From Phaeovulum molybdatiresistens (GTDB lineage Bacteria; Pseudomonadota; Alphaproteobacteria; Rhodobacterales; Rhodobacteraceae), in the NCBI RefSeq assembly GCF_023544865.1, contig NZ_JAMJFX010000012.1, positions 1 through 64,000 on the forward strand: a DNA stretch of 64,000 nucleotides. The letters are read 5' to 3'. Shown here one piece after another: positions 26,710 through 36,733 of the stretch. The notes below the pieces were generated by a model. It made no database searches and was not told the DNA's origin. It worked only from the letters and a program-made list of their open reading frames with translations. Position numbers and translations under genes: made by a program. Positions within the stretch are counted from its first letter, which is position 1; every line of letters begins with the position of its first letter.

Positions 26710-28314
26710 ATGAAACTCACCTCCTCGGCCCTCGTCAGCTCGGACCTGTTCCGCGCCAACCGCGCCGCGCATCTGGCGATGCTGGATACCGTGGCGCAGG
26801 CCGCCGCCGCCGCCAGCGCGGGCGGCGGCCCCGAGGCGACCGCCCGCCATGTCGCGCGCGGCAAGATGGCGCCCCGCGACCGGGTGGCGGGGCTGCTGGA
26901 CCCCGGCTCGCCCTTCCTGGAAATCGGCGCCACGGCGGCGCATGGCATGTATGACGGCGCGGCCCCCGGCGCGGGCCTGATCGCGGGCATCGGCCACGTG
27001 ATGGGGCAAGAGGTGATGGTGCTGGCCAATGACGCCACGGTGAAGGGCGGCACCTATTACCCGATGACCGTCAAGAAACACCTGCGCGCCCAGGAAATCG
27101 CCGAGGAATGCCATCTGCCCTGCGTCTATCTGGTCGATTCGGGCGGCGCCAACCTGCCCCAGCAGGATGAGGTCTTCCCCGACCGCGACCATTTCGGCCG
27201 CATCTTCTACAACCAGGCACAAATGAGCGCGAAGGGCATCCCCCAGATCGCCGTGGTCATGGGGTCGTGCACCGCGGGCGGGGCCTATGTGCCCGCGATG
27301 TCGGATGTGACGATCATCGTGAAGGAACAGGGCACCATCTTCCTGGCAGGCCCGCCCCTTGTGCGCGCGGCCACCGGCGAGGTCGTCTCGGCCGAGGATC
27401 TGGGCGGGGGCGATGTGCACACGCGCCTGTCGGGCGTGGCCGATTACCTGGCCGAGGATGACGCCCATGCGCTGGCGCTGGCGCGGCGCGCGGTCGAACA
27501 CCTGAACCGGCGCAAGCCGCAAACCGTGGTCTGGCAAAGCCCTGAAGAGCCCGCCTATGACCCCGAAGAGATCCTCGGCGTCGTCCCGGCCGACCTGCGC
27601 ACCCCCTACGACATCCGCGAGGTGATCGCGCGTCTTGTCGACGGCTCGCGCTTTGATGAATTCAAGCCCCGCTTCGGCGAAACGCTGGTCACGGGCTTTG
27701 CCCATGTGAAGGGCTGCCCCGTGGGCATCGTCGCCAACAACGGCGTGCTGTTTTCCGAGGCCGCGCAAAAGGCCGCGCATTTCATCGAGCTTTGCTCGCA
27801 GCGGTCGATCCCGCTGGTATTCTTGCAAAACATCACCGGCTTCATGGTCGGGCGCAAATATGAAAACGAAGGCATCGCCCGCCACGGCGCCAAGATGGTG
27901 ACGGCGGTGGCCACGACGAATGTGCCGAAAATCACCATGCTGGTCGGCGGCTCTTTCGGGGCGGGCAATTATGGCATGGCGGGGCGCGCCTATTCCCCCC
28001 GCTTCCTGTGGACCTGGCCCAATTCGCGCATCTCGGTCATGGGCGGCGAACAGGCTGCGGGCGTTCTGGCCACCGTCCGCCGCGACGGCATCGAGCGCAA
28101 GGGCGGCACCTGGTCGGCCGAGGATGAAGCCGAATTCAAGCGCCCCACGATCGAGATGTTCGACCGCCAAAGCCACCCGCTCTACGCCTCGGCGCGGCTG
28201 TGGGACGACGGCATCATCGACCCGCGCAAATCGCGCGATGTGCTGGCGCTGTCGCTGTCCGCCGCACTTTGCGCTCCGATCGAACCGACGCGCTTCGGCG
28301 TGTTCCGGATGTAA
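26710..28314 (+). CDS. mccB: Methylcrotonyl-CoA carboxylase, carboxyltransferase (beta) subunit
   Basis: This 534-aa carboxyl transferase has conserved segments [47 protein letters not shown] and [20 protein letters not shown]. The presence of [20 protein letters not shown] and the neighbours favour 3-methylcrotonyl-CoA over propionyl-CoA or acetyl-CoA as substrate. It pairs with the biotin-carrying alpha subunit downstream. The start has AAGGAGA upstream. Confidence 0.95.
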   Translation: MKLTSSALVSSDLFRANRAAHLAMLDTVAQAAAAASAGGGPEATARHVARGKMAPRDRVAGLLDPGSPFLEIGATAAHGMYDGAAPGAGLIAGIGHVMGQEVMVLANDATVKGGTYYPMTVKKHLRAQEIAEECHLPCVYLVDSGGANLPQQDEVFPDRDHFGRIFYNQAQMSAKGIPQIAVVMGSCTAGGAYVPAMSDVTIIVKEQGTIFLAGPPLVRAATGEVVSAEDLGGGDVHTRLSGVADYLAEDDAHALALARRAVEHLNRRKPQTVVWQSPEEPAYDPEEILGVVPADLRTPYDIREVIARLVDGSRFDEFKPRFGETLVTGFAHVKGCPVGIVANNGVLFSEAAQKAAHFIELCSQRSIPLVFLQNITGFMVGRKYENEGIARHGAKMVTAVATTNVPKITMLVGGSFGAGNYGMAGRAYSPRFLWTWPNSRISVMGGEQAAGVLATVRRDGIERKGGTWSAEDEAEFKRPTIEMFDRQSHPLYASARLWDDGIIDPRKSRDVLALSLSAALCAPIEPTRFGVFRM

Positions 28315-28331
28315 ACTTTCCGCCTCCGGCG

Positions 28332-28415
28332 GGAGTATTTGGCCCAAGAAGAAGCAGCGCGTTTCGTTTCTTCTTGGTGAAAATACTCCGGGGGGCACGG
28401 GGGGCAGAGCCCCCC
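28332..28415. repeat. Composite inverted-repeat element (REP-like) between mccB and mccA
   Basis: Two imperfect long arms, GGAGTATTT...CCAAGAAGAA (28332-28355) and TTCTTCTTGG...AAATACTCC (28370-28389), form a long hairpin. It is followed by GGGGGGC/GCCCCCC (28399-28415) with a 3-base loop. From memory, similar intergenic palindromes with AAGAAGAA arms followed by G-rich hairpins recur in Rhodobacteraceae genomes. It may attenuate mccA transcription or stabilise mccB mRNA. It has no transposase. Confidence 0.65.
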
Positions 28416-28437
28416 GCCGCAGCAAAGGGAGGAACGC

Positions 28438-30354
28438 ATGTTCCGCAAGATCCTGATCGCCAATCGTGGCGAAATCGCCTGTCGGGTCATCGACACGGCC
28501 CGCCGCATGGGTGTGGCAACCGTCGCGGTCTATTCCGACGCCGATGCGGGCGCGCGCCATGTCGCGCTGGCCGATGAGGCGGTGCCTATCGGCGGCCCGG
28601 CGCCAAAGGACAGCTATCTGCGCGGCGATGCGATCATCGCGGCGGCGCGGGCGACGGGCGCGCAGGCGATCCACCCGGGCTATGGCTTCCTGTCGGAAAA
28701 TCCCGATTTCGTCGATGCGGTGCAGGCGGCGGGGCTGGTGTTCATCGGGCCCTCGGGCGATGCGATCCGGGCGATGGGGCTCAAGGACGCGGCCAAGGCG
28801 CTGATGGCGCAGGCGGGCGTGCCGGTGGTGCCGGGATATCACGGTGATAATCAGGACCCCGAACATCTGGCCGGTGCGGCCGATGCGATCGGCTATCCGG
28901 TGCTGATCAAGGCGGTGGCGGGCGGCGGTGGCAAGGGGATGCGGCGGGTCGATCATCCGCGCGACTTTGCCGATGCGCTGGCCAGTGCACAGGGCGAGGC
29001 GCGCACCGCCTTTGGCAACCCCACCGTCTTGATCGAGAAATATGTCGAAAAGCCCCGCCATATCGAGGTGCAGGTCTTTGGCGACGGCACCCGCGCGCTG
29101 CATCTGTTCGAACGTGACTGTTCGTTGCAGCGCCGCCATCAGAAGGTGATCGAGGAAGCCCCGGCGCCGGGCATGACGGACGCGATGCGCGCGGCCATGG
29201 GCCAGGCGGCCGTGCGCGCGGCCGAGGCCATTGGCTACAGCGGGGCGGGCACGGTGGAATTCATCGTCGATGCCAGCGAAGGCCTGCGCCCCGACCGCTT
29301 CTGGTTCATGGAGATGAACACGCGTCTGCAGGTCGAACATCCCGTGACCGAGGCGATCACCGGCATCGATCTGGTCGAATGGCAGCTGCGCGTCGCGGCT
29401 GGCGAAGCCTTGCCCGCCCGCCAGGAGGATCTGGAAATCCGCGGCCATGCCTTCGAGGCCAGGCTTTATGCCGAGGATGTGCCCGCAGGTTTCCTGCCCG
29501 CCACCGGCACGCTGTCGCATCTGCGCTTTCCCAACGGCATCCGTGCCGATACCGGCGTGCGGGCAGGCGATACGATCAGCCCCTGGTATGACCCGATGAT
29601 CGCCAAGGTCATCACCCACGGCCCGACCCGTGCGGTGGCGCTGGCCAGCCTGGCGCGCGCGCTGGAGGAAACCGAGGTCGCCGGCTCGGTCACCAATCTT
29701 GATTTCCTGGGGGCGCTGGCGCGTCATCCGGGCTTTGCGGCGGGCGATGTCGATACCGGGCTGATCGCGCGCGATCTGGACGCGCTGGTGGGCGCGGGCG
29801 GCCCGCCCCCCGCGGCGGTGGCGCTGGGGGTGCTGGCGGCGGCGGGCCTGCATGAGGGGCAGGGCGCGGGCTTCACGCTCTGGTCCGCGCTGCGCCGCGA
29901 GGTGCCCTTTGACCGTCCCGCCGCGGTGCGGGTCCATGCCCCCGACCGGATCACGGTGGATCTGGAGGGCGCCAGCCATGACTGCCAGCTGCGGCCCGAT
30001 GGATGGTGGGTAGACGGGATCAAGACCGGCGCGCGTTTTGCGTTGTCGGGCCCGGACATCACGGTGTTCCTACGCGGCGCGCATCGCTTCACGCGCCCCG
30101 ATCCGCTGGCCCGCCAGGCCGAGGTGGCGGGCGGTGGGCTGACGCTTGCGCCGATGCCGGGGCTGGTCAAGGCGGTCTTCGTGACCGCGGGCCAGGCGGT
30201 GGCGGCGGGCGACCGGCTGGTCATTCTGGAAGCCATGAAGATGGAACATACCATGACGGCGGCGCGCGATGGCGTGGTGGCCGAGGTGCTGGTCGAGGCC
30301 GGATCGCAGGTTGAGGCGGGGGCCGCGCTGATCCGGCTGGAGGACGAGGAATGA
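28438..30354 (+). CDS. mccA: Methylcrotonyl-CoA carboxylase biotin-containing (alpha) subunit
   Basis: This 638-aa protein is made of biotin carboxylase (FRKILIANRGEIACRVI, ATP-grasp AVAGGGGKGMRRV, FMEMNTRLQVEHPVTE) and a C-terminal biotinyl domain with EAMKMEHT, Lys601 being biotinylated. It carboxylates biotin and works with MccB to convert 3-methylcrotonyl-CoA to 3-methylglutaconyl-CoA. GGGAGGAACGC precedes the start. BirA encoded after nuoN would attach the biotin. It overlaps the GST gene by 4 bases. Confidence 0.95.
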   Translation: MFRKILIANRGEIACRVIDTARRMGVATVAVYSDADAGARHVALADEAVPIGGPAPKDSYLRGDAIIAAARATGAQAIHPGYGFLSENPDFVDAVQAAGLVFIGPSGDAIRAMGLKDAAKALMAQAGVPVVPGYHGDNQDPEHLAGAADAIGYPVLIKAVAGGGGKGMRRVDHPRDFADALASAQGEARTAFGNPTVLIEKYVEKPRHIEVQVFGDGTRALHLFERDCSLQRRHQKVIEEAPAPGMTDAMRAAMGQAAVRAAEAIGYSGAGTVEFIVDASEGLRPDRFWFMEMNTRLQVEHPVTEAITGIDLVEWQLRVAAGEALPARQEDLEIRGHAFEARLYAEDVPAGFLPATGTLSHLRFPNGIRADTGVRAGDTISPWYDPMIAKVITHGPTRAVALASLARALEETEVAGSVTNLDFLGALARHPGFAAGDVDTGLIARDLDALVGAGGPPPAAVALGVLAAAGLHEGQGAGFTLWSALRREVPFDRPAAVRVHAPDRITVDLEGASHDCQLRPDGWWVDGIKTGARFALSGPDITVFLRGAHRFTRPDPLARQAEVAGGGLTLAPMPGLVKAVFVTAGQAVAAGDRLVILEAMKMEHTMTAARDGVVAEVLVEAGSQVEAGAALIRLEDEE

Positions 30355-30995
30355 TCCGTCTGCATCACGTCCCCCAGGCCCGCAGCTTTCGCATCCTGTG
30401 GCTTCTGGAGGAACTTGGCCTGCCTTTCGAGGTTGCCGAACATTCCTTCTTTGACAAAAGCTTGCGCGACGAAGCTTATGCAATGCTTTCACCTGCGGGG
30501 CGGGTTCCCGCGCTGGAAATCGAGGGCCGGGCGATCTTTGAATCCGGCGCGATCACGCAATGGCTGTGCGAACGCGAAGGCGCGCTTCTGGGCGCCCCGG
30601 ATGAGCGGGTGGATTGGCTGCAATGGCTGCATTTCGCCGAAACCATCGCCGCCCATGTCGCCAACCTGACCCAGCAGCACATCGCCCTGCGCGAGGACTG
30701 GATGCGCAGCCCCACCGTGATGCGGCTGGAGGCGGCGCGGCTGGCCCGCACGCTGACGGTGGTCGAACGCGGGCTGGCGGGGGATTACCTGCTGCCCTCG
30801 GGCTTTTCGGCGGTGGATATCGCGGTCAGCTATGGCGCGATGATCGGCCAGCGTTTTACGCCGCTTGACCCTTTCCCGCGGTTGCGTGACTGGCTTGGCC
30901 GGTTGGGCGACCGCCCCGCGTTTCAGCGCGCGCTGGCCCGTGACGGGGCGGCGCAGATCTATACCCGCCCCTTTTATCCCGCGCCGGAGGCCTAA
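30351..30995 (+). CDS. Glutathione S-transferase family protein
   Basis: This 214-aa GST has an N-terminal thioredoxin fold (MIRLHHVPQARSFRILWLLEELGLPF, catalytic Ser probably near the RSF position) and GRVPALEIEG plus ES in the glutathione site (IFESGAITQWL). An all-helical C-terminal domain follows. It overlaps mccA and is joined to the HMG-CoA lyase gene (TAATG), so it is a fixed member of the leucine operon, although no glutathione step is known in that pathway. Confidence 0.87.
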   Translation: MIRLHHVPQARSFRILWLLEELGLPFEVAEHSFFDKSLRDEAYAMLSPAGRVPALEIEGRAIFESGAITQWLCEREGALLGAPDERVDWLQWLHFAETIAAHVANLTQQHIALREDWMRSPTVMRLEAARLARTLTVVERGLAGDYLLPSGFSAVDIAVSYGAMIGQRFTPLDPFPRLRDWLGRLGDRPAFQRALARDGAAQIYTRPFYPAPEA

Positions 30996-31870
30996 TGCAG
31001 ATCGAGATCTTCGAGGTTGCCCCGCGCGACGGCTTGCAGAACGAAAAGCGCCGGATCGCCACGGCGGACAAGATCGCGCTGGTCGATTGCCTGTCGCACG
31101 CCGGGTTCCGGCGGATTGAGGTGGGGTCGTTTGTCAGCCCGAAATGGGTGCCGCAAATGGCCGATTCCGCCGACGTGTTCGCCGGCATCACCCGCAGACC
31201 GGGGGTGTCCTATGCCGCGCTGACGCCGAACCTGCAGGGCTATCACGCCGCGCGCGCGGCGCATGTGGATGAGGTGGCGATCTTCGCCGCCGCCTCGGAA
31301 GGGTTCAGCCGGGCGAACCTGAACTGTTCCATCGCCGAAAGTCTGGACCGTTTTGCCCCGCTGATCGCGGCGGCGCGGGCCGACGGGATGCCGGTGCGGG
31401 GCTATGTCTCGGTCGTGACCGATTGCCCGTTCGAGGGGGCGGTGGCGCCATCGGCGGTGGCGCGGGTGGCGGCGGCGCTGCGCGATCTGGGCTGCTATGA
31501 GATCAGCCTGGGCGAGACGCTGGGCCAGGGCCGGCCCGAAACCATCGCCGCGATGCTGCGCGCGGTGCTGGACGAGGTTCCGGCCGACCGCCTGTCGGGG
31601 CATTACCACGACACGGCCGGCCGCGCGCTGGCCAATATCGAGGCCTCGATCGAGATGGGGCTGCGGGTCTTTGATGCGGCGGTCGGGGGCTTGGGCGGCT
31701 GTCCCTATGCGCCGGGTGCGGCGGGCAATGTGGCCACCGAAAAGGTTGTCGCGCGGCTGGTGGACCTGGGTCACGATACCGGGCTGGACCGGGGCGTTCT
31801 GGCCGAGGCGGCGGCGCTGGCGCAGGCGATCCGGCGGGGCTCAACGGAGGGGCAGGACGATGGACTTTGA
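30995..31870 (+). CDS. Hydroxymethylglutaryl-CoA lyase
   Basis: This 291-aa TIM-barrel enzyme starts MQIEIFEVAPRDGLQNE (metal-binding Asp) and has HYHDTAGRALANI metal-ligand His residues and the signature GGLGGCPYAPGAAGN with catalytic Cys. It cleaves HMG-CoA into acetoacetate and acetyl-CoA, the last step of leucine breakdown. It overlaps the hydratase gene by 11 bases. Confidence 0.95.
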   Translation: MQIEIFEVAPRDGLQNEKRRIATADKIALVDCLSHAGFRRIEVGSFVSPKWVPQMADSADVFAGITRRPGVSYAALTPNLQGYHAARAAHVDEVAIFAAASEGFSRANLNCSIAESLDRFAPLIAAARADGMPVRGYVSVVTDCPFEGAVAPSAVARVAAALRDLGCYEISLGETLGQGRPETIAAMLRAVLDEVPADRLSGHYHDTAGRALANIEASIEMGLRVFDAAVGGLGGCPYAPGAAGNVATEKVVARLVDLGHDTGLDRGVLAEAAALAQAIRRGSTEGQDDGL

Positions 31871-32645
31871 AACGATCCGCATCGAAACCGATGCGCGCGG
31901 GGTGGCGCGGCTGATCCTGGCGCGGGCGGCGAAACACAATGCGCTGAGCGCGCAGATGATTGCGGAACTGACCCGGGCGGCGAGCGTTCTGGGCGCCGAC
32001 ACGGCGGTGCGCGTGGTCGTGCTGGCGGCCGAGGGCGACAGCTTTTGCGCGGGTGGCGATCTGGACTGGATGCGCGCGCAGATGGCGGCCGATGCGGCCA
32101 CCCGCGCGGCCGAGGCGCGCAAGCTGGCAATGATGCTGAACGCCTTGAACCTGTTGCCAAAACCGCTGATCGGGCAGGTTCATGGCAATGCCTTTGGCGG
32201 CGGCATCGGCATGATGAGCATTTGTGACGTGGCGATCGGTGCCGATACCGCGCGCTTTGGCCTGACCGAAACCCGGCTGGGCCTGATACCCGCCACCATC
32301 GGCCCCTATGTGCTGGCCCGGATGGGCGAGGCGCGGGCGCGGCGGGTGTTCATGTCGGCGCGGCTGTTCGGCGCCGATGAGGCGGTGGGCCTGGACCTTC
32401 TGGCCCGCGCCGTGCCACCCGCCGATCTGGCCGCCGCGGTCGAGGCCGAGGTCGCCCCCTATCTGTCCTGCGCCCCCGGTGCCGTGGCCGCCGCCAAGGC
32501 GCTGGCCCGCCGTCTGGGCCCGCCGATCGGCGAGGCCGAGATCAGCGATTCCATCGCGGCCCTTGTCGCCTGTTGGGAAGGCACCGAGGCGCCCGAGGGA
32601 ATCGCGGCCTTTTTCGACCGCCGCAAGCCCGGCTGGGCGCAATAA
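31860..32645 (+). CDS. Methylglutaconyl-CoA hydratase (crotonase family)
   Basis: This 261-aa enoyl-CoA hydratase family member has the oxyanion hole in AEGDSFCAGGDLDWM and IGQVHGNAFGGGIGMMSICD, and catalytic Glu in TETRLGLIP. In this operon it most likely hydrates 3-methylglutaconyl-CoA to HMG-CoA. GGAGGGG lies before the start at 31860; the longer open frame from 31497 is a shadow of the lyase gene. It is the last gene before the nuo promoter. Confidence 0.9.
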   Translation: MDFETIRIETDARGVARLILARAAKHNALSAQMIAELTRAASVLGADTAVRVVVLAAEGDSFCAGGDLDWMRAQMAADAATRAAEARKLAMMLNALNLLPKPLIGQVHGNAFGGGIGMMSICDVAIGADTARFGLTETRLGLIPATIGPYVLARMGEARARRVFMSARLFGADEAVGLDLLARAVPPADLAAAVEAEVAPYLSCAPGAVAAAKALARRLGPPIGEAEISDSIAALVACWEGTEAPEGIAAFFDRRKPGWAQ

Positions 32646-32744
32646 ACTTTCGCGGTTGCAGCATCCGTCGGTGTTTTTGGTGCACAAAGGTATACGAAAC
32701 GTCGGGTCGCCCCCGGATTTCGCGGCAAACCCCGCCACCTTCGG

Positions 32745-32773
32745 TTGACCCGGGACGGGCGCAGGTCTAAACC
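32745..32773 (+). promoter_or_regulatory. Predicted nuo operon promoter
   Basis: TTGACC (32745-32750) and TAAACC (32768-32773) are separated by exactly 17 bp, upstream of nuoA by about 50 bases. The -10 match is moderate. The 179-bp gap between the leucine genes and nuoA shows no other gene. Confidence 0.5.
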
Positions 32774-32824
32774 ACGCTCAGCCGGAACCTGCGCGGCCCG
32801 TGTCGCGTAACGAGGGAGCCAAAC

Positions 32825-33190
32825 GTGCACGATCTCTTGCGTGAATACCTTCCCATTCTCATTTTCCTTGCCATGGCGGTCGCACTTGGGCTTGTCCTGA
32901 TCCTCGCCGCGGTCGTGCTTGCGGTGCGCAACCCCGACCCGGAAAAGGTCTCGGCCTATGAATGCGGGTTCAACGCCTTTGACGATGCGCGGATGAAGTT
33001 CGACGTTCGCTTCTACCTTGTGTCGATCCTGTTCATCATCTTCGACCTGGAAGTGGCCTTCCTGTTCCCCTGGGCGGTGGCCTTCGGGCAGTTGAGCGAT
33101 GTGGCCTTCTGGTCGATGATGGCCTTCCTGGGCGTGCTGACCGTGGGCTTTGCCTATGAATGGAAGAAGGGGGCGCTGGAATGGGCGTGA
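32825..33190 (+). CDS. nuoA: NADH-quinone oxidoreductase subunit A
   Basis: A 121-aa inner-membrane subunit with three helices and the family signature [20 protein letters not shown]. It starts at a GTG with GAGGGAG 5 to 11 bases upstream, and homologues begin [10 protein letters not shown]. It is first in the 14-subunit complex I operon. Its stop overlaps nuoB. Confidence 0.97.
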   Translation: MHDLLREYLPILIFLAMAVALGLVLILAAVVLAVRNPDPEKVSAYECGFNAFDDARMKFDVRFYLVSILFIIFDLEVAFLFPWAVAFGQLSDVAFWSMMAFLGVLTVGFAYEWKKGALEWA

Positions 33191-33714
33191 TGACGGGGGC
33201 GAACACCGCCGCGGCCGATATGGACGTGGCGACCGCGGCGCTGAACCGCGACCTGCAGGACAAGGGCTTCATCCTGACCTCGGCCGAGGATATCATCAAC
33301 TGGGCGCGCAACGGCTCGCTGCACTGGATGACCTTCGGCCTGGCCTGCTGCGCGGTCGAGATGATGCATACCGCAATGCCGCGCTATGACGTGGAACGCT
33401 ATGGCTTTGCGCCGCGCGCCAGCCCGCGTCAGTCCGACGTGATGATCGTGGCCGGCACGCTGACCAACAAGATGGCGCCCGCGCTGCGCAAGGTCTATGA
33501 CCAGATGCCCGAGCCGCGCTATGTGATCAGCATGGGGTCCTGCGCGAATGGCGGGGGCTATTATCACTACAGCTATTCGGTGGTGCGCGGCTGTGACCGG
33601 ATCGTTCCGGTCGATATCTATGTGCCGGGCTGCCCCCCCAGCGCCGAGGCGCTGATGTATGGCATCCTGCAGTTGCAGCGCAAGATCCGCCGCACCGGCA
33701 CCCTTGTGCGCTGA
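33181..33714 (+). CDS. nuoB: NADH-quinone oxidoreductase subunit B
   Basis: This 177-aa subunit carries the N2 [4Fe-4S] cluster ligands: two adjacent Cys in LACCAVEMM, then MGSCANGGG and [10 protein letters not shown]. Starts at 33181 or 33190 are both possible; 33181 is chosen for AGGGGG upstream. It overlaps nuoA. Confidence 0.96.
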   Translation: MGVMTGANTAAADMDVATAALNRDLQDKGFILTSAEDIINWARNGSLHWMTFGLACCAVEMMHTAMPRYDVERYGFAPRASPRQSDVMIVAGTLTNKMAPALRKVYDQMPEPRYVISMGSCANGGGYYHYSYSVVRGCDRIVPVDIYVPGCPPSAEALMYGILQLQRKIRRTGTLVR

Positions 33715-33726
33715 GGAGAGGGGACA

Positions 33727-34326
33727 ATGTCCGAAGCCCTGAAAGAACTTGCCGCCCATATCGAGCTGAAGCGCGCCTCCGATGTCGTCTCGACCGAGGT
33801 GGCCTTTGGCGAATTGACCGTGACGGTGACCGCCAGCTCGATCGTGGAATTCGTGGAATTCCTGAAGGACGATCCCAGCTGCCGGTTCTCGAGCCTGGTC
33901 GATATCACCGCGATCGACTGGCCGCAGCGCCCGGCGCGGTTCGACATGGTCTGGCAGTTCCTGTCGATGTATCGCAACCAGCGCATCCGCGTGAAGGCCG
34001 CCGTGCGCGAGGAGGACATGGTTCCCTCGATCACCGGGCCGTTCCCCGCCGCCAACTGGTTTGAGCGCGAGGTGTTCGACATGTTCGGCATCCTGTTCTC
34101 GGGGCACCCGGACCTGCGTCGCATCCTGACCGACTATGGCTTCCGCGGCCATCCGCTGCGCAAGGATTTCCCGACCACGGGCTATGTCGAACTGCGCTAT
34201 GACGAGGCGCAGAAGCGCGTTGTCTATGAGCCGGTCAAGCTGACGCAGGAATACCGGCAGTTCGACTTCCTCAGCCCCTGGGAAGGCGCGCAATACATTC
34301 TGCCCGGCGACGAAAAGCAGGGTTGA
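33727..34326 (+). CDS. nuoC: NADH-quinone oxidoreductase subunit C
   Basis: This 199-aa 30-kDa-type subunit has ERE ([21 protein letters not shown]), [20 protein letters not shown] and a family-typical length. It packs on subunit D near the quinone site. AGGAGAGGGGACA precedes the ATG. The end overlaps a false upstream start of nuoD. Confidence 0.97.
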   Translation: MSEALKELAAHIELKRASDVVSTEVAFGELTVTVTASSIVEFVEFLKDDPSCRFSSLVDITAIDWPQRPARFDMVWQFLSMYRNQRIRVKAAVREEDMVPSITGPFPAANWFEREVFDMFGILFSGHPDLRRILTDYGFRGHPLRKDFPTTGYVELRYDEAQKRVVYEPVKLTQEYRQFDFLSPWEGAQYILPGDEKQG

Positions 34327-34376
34327 GCCAGCCGGGCCCTTGGGCCCGCTTTCTTGGCAATACGGAAGGTGACACG

Positions 34377-35585
34377 ATGGACGGCAGCCTTGACGACGTT
34401 CTGACCGGCGAGCAGAAGATCCGCAATTTCAACATCAACTTCGGGCCCCAGCACCCGGCGGCACACGGCGTGCTGCGGATGGTGCTGGAACTGGACGGCG
34501 AGATTGTGGAACGCGCCGACCCGCATATCGGGCTGCTGCATCGCGGCACCGAAAAGCTGATGGAAAGCCGGACCTACCTGCAGAACCTGCCCTATTTCGA
34601 CCGGCTGGATTACGTGGCGCCGATGAACCAGGAACATGCCTGGTGTCTGGCGATTGAACGTCTGACCGGCACCGTCGTGCCGCGCCGCGCCAGCCTGATC
34701 CGGGTTCTGTATTCCGAAATCGGCCGCGTCCTGAACCACCTGCTGAACGTCACCACGCAGGCGATGGACGTGGGCGCGCTGACCCCGCCGCTGTGGGGGT
34801 TCGAAGAGCGTGAAAAGCTGATGATCTTCTACGAACGCGCCTGCGGGGCGCGTCTGCACGCCAACTATTTCCGCCCCGGCGGCGTGCATCAGGATCTGCC
34901 GCCCGCGCTGATCGAGGATATCGACGCCTGGGCCGTCGAATTCCCCAAGGTGCTGGACGATATCGAAGGCCTGCTGACCGAAAACCGCATCTTCAAGCAG
35001 CGCAACGCCGACATCGGCATCATCACCGAACAGGACATCCTGGATTGGGGCTATTCCGGGGTGATGGTGCGCGGCTCGGGCCTGGCCTGGGACCTGCGCC
35101 GCAGCCAGCCTTATGAATGCTACGACGAATTCGACTTCAAGATCCCCGTCGGCAAGAACGGCGATTGCTATGACCGCTATCTGGTGCGCGTCGCGGAAAT
35201 GCGGGAATCGACCAGCATCATCCGTCAGGCCTGCGCCAAGCTGCGGGTCGAAAAGGGCGACGTGCTGGCGCGCGGCAAGATGACCCCGCCCAAGCGCGGC
35301 GAGATGAAGACCTCGATGGAGGCGCTCATCCATCACTTCAAGCTTTACACCGAAGGCTTCCACGTCCCCGCCGGCGAGGTTTATGCCGCGGTTGAGGCGC
35401 CCAAGGGCGAATTCGGTGTCTATCTGGTGTCGGATGGCACCAACAAACCCTATCGCGCCAAGATCCGCGCGCCGGGCTATCTGCACCTGCAAAGCATGGA
35501 TTACGTGGCGAAAGGCCACCAACTGGCCGACGTGTCGGCCATCATCGGCACGATGGATGTCGTGTTCGGGGAGATTGACCGCTGA
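34377..35585 (+). CDS. nuoD: NADH-quinone oxidoreductase subunit D
   Basis: This 402-aa 49-kDa-type subunit forms the quinone pocket. It has [36 protein letters not shown] and [14 protein letters not shown], and ends [10 protein letters not shown]. The start at 34377 has GAAGG 8 bases upstream; an extended frame from 34323 overlaps nuoC and lacks homology. Confidence 0.97.
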   Translation: MDGSLDDVLTGEQKIRNFNINFGPQHPAAHGVLRMVLELDGEIVERADPHIGLLHRGTEKLMESRTYLQNLPYFDRLDYVAPMNQEHAWCLAIERLTGTVVPRRASLIRVLYSEIGRVLNHLLNVTTQAMDVGALTPPLWGFEEREKLMIFYERACGARLHANYFRPGGVHQDLPPALIEDIDAWAVEFPKVLDDIEGLLTENRIFKQRNADIGIITEQDILDWGYSGVMVRGSGLAWDLRRSQPYECYDEFDFKIPVGKNGDCYDRYLVRVAEMRESTSIIRQACAKLRVEKGDVLARGKMTPPKRGEMKTSMEALIHHFKLYTEGFHVPAGEVYAAVEAPKGEFGVYLVSDGTNKPYRAKIRAPGYLHLQSMDYVAKGHQLADVSAIIGTMDVVFGEIDR

Positions 35586-36700
35586 TGCTGCGCCGCCTTC
35601 ACAATACCCAGCCCGAAAGCTTTGCCTTTACCCCCGCCAACCTGGAATGGGCCAAGGGGCAGATCACCAAATATCCGGTGGGCCGTCAGGCCAGCGCGAT
35701 CATCCCGCTGCTGTGGCGCGCGCAGGAACAGGAAGGCTGGCTGACCCGCCCGGCGATCGAATATGTCGCCGACATGCTGGACATGCCCTATATCCGCGCG
35801 CTTGAGGTGGCGACCTTCTACTTCATGTTCCAGCTTGCCCCGGTGGGCTCGGTCGCGCATTTCCAGATCTGCGGCACCACGTCGTGCATGATCTGCGGCG
35901 CCGAGGATCTGATGAAGGTCTGCCGCGACAAGATCGCGCCGGAACCGCACCAGCTCTCGGCCGATGGCAAGTTTTCCTGGGAAGAGGTGGAATGCCTTGG
36001 CGCCTGCGCCAATGCGCCCATGGCCCAGATCGGCAAGGATTATTACGAAGACCTGACCGCCGAGAATTTCGCCCATCTGATCGATGAGATGGCCGCGGGC
36101 AAGACGCCGCGTCCGGGGTCGCAGATCGGGCGCTTTGCCTCGGAACCGGCGTCGGGTCTGACCTCGCTCAAGGATCTGCCGGGCGACAAGCACCCCTACA
36201 ACGGTTCGGTCCAGCGCGCGGTGGACATCGGCGACACGCTCAAGCGCATCGATGGCACCGAGGTGCCGCTGCGCATGCCCTGGCAGATGTCGGGCCAGCA
36301 CGGGCCGATCGGCACGATGGGCGCGGGACAGCGCCCGATGTCCGCCGTGCAGCAGGCCGCCGCCAAGGCCGCGCCCGCAGCCCCCAAGGCCGAAGCCGCG
36401 CCCGCGGGGGACAAGCCCGCGTTGCTGGATGCGCCGCGCGGCGACAAAGCCGATGATCTGAAGCTGATCAAGGGCGTGGGCCCCAAGCTGGAAGCGCTGC
36501 TGCATTCCATGGGGATCTATCACTTCGATCAGATCGCCGCCTGGACCGAGGCTGAACTGGCCTGGGTCGATGCCAATCTGGAAGGCTTCAAGGGCCGCGC
36601 CAGCCGCGATGGCTGGATCGGTCAGGCCAAGGTTCTGGCGACGGGACAAGAGACCGAATTCTCGGCCCATGCGAAGAAGGACGGGATTTACGAAGACTAA
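35585..36700 (+). CDS. nuoE: NADH-quinone oxidoreductase subunit E with extra C-terminal HhH-like domain
   Basis: This protein is 371 aa; minimal NuoE is about 160-240. Residues 1 to about 170 form the thioredoxin-like [2Fe-2S] N1a subunit, with Cys in [13 protein letters not shown] and [11 protein letters not shown] linker with Ala/Pro/Lys follows (about 255-285). Then a helix-hairpin-helix-like domain runs [38 protein letters not shown] and [15 protein letters not shown]. The same domain recurs in the neighbouring membrane protein. Such extension is known in Rhodobacteraceae NuoE but its role in complex I is not established. ATG overlaps nuoD stop (TGATG). Confidence 0.95.
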   Translation: MLRRLHNTQPESFAFTPANLEWAKGQITKYPVGRQASAIIPLLWRAQEQEGWLTRPAIEYVADMLDMPYIRALEVATFYFMFQLAPVGSVAHFQICGTTSCMICGAEDLMKVCRDKIAPEPHQLSADGKFSWEEVECLGACANAPMAQIGKDYYEDLTAENFAHLIDEMAAGKTPRPGSQIGRFASEPASGLTSLKDLPGDKHPYNGSVQRAVDIGDTLKRIDGTEVPLRMPWQMSGQHGPIGTMGAGQRPMSAVQQAAAKAAPAAPKAEAAPAGDKPALLDAPRGDKADDLKLIKGVGPKLEALLHSMGIYHFDQIAAWTEAELAWVDANLEGFKGRASRDGWIGQAKVLATGQETEFSAHAKKDGIYED

Positions 36701-36733
36701 GGCGCAGCAGGCCCGCGGGCGAAGGAGAGAGGG

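Noticed and set aside
26638-29979. 1113-aa leftward open frame antisense to mccB/mccA
   Set aside because: It is His/Gln/Arg-rich with no domain and runs opposite to two strongly conserved enzymes; high GC makes such long antisense frames common.
34333-34348. CGGGCCC/GGGCCCG hairpin before nuoD
   Set aside because: The loop is only 2 bases and there is no T run; more likely ordinary GC-rich sequence at the nuoC/nuoD junction.
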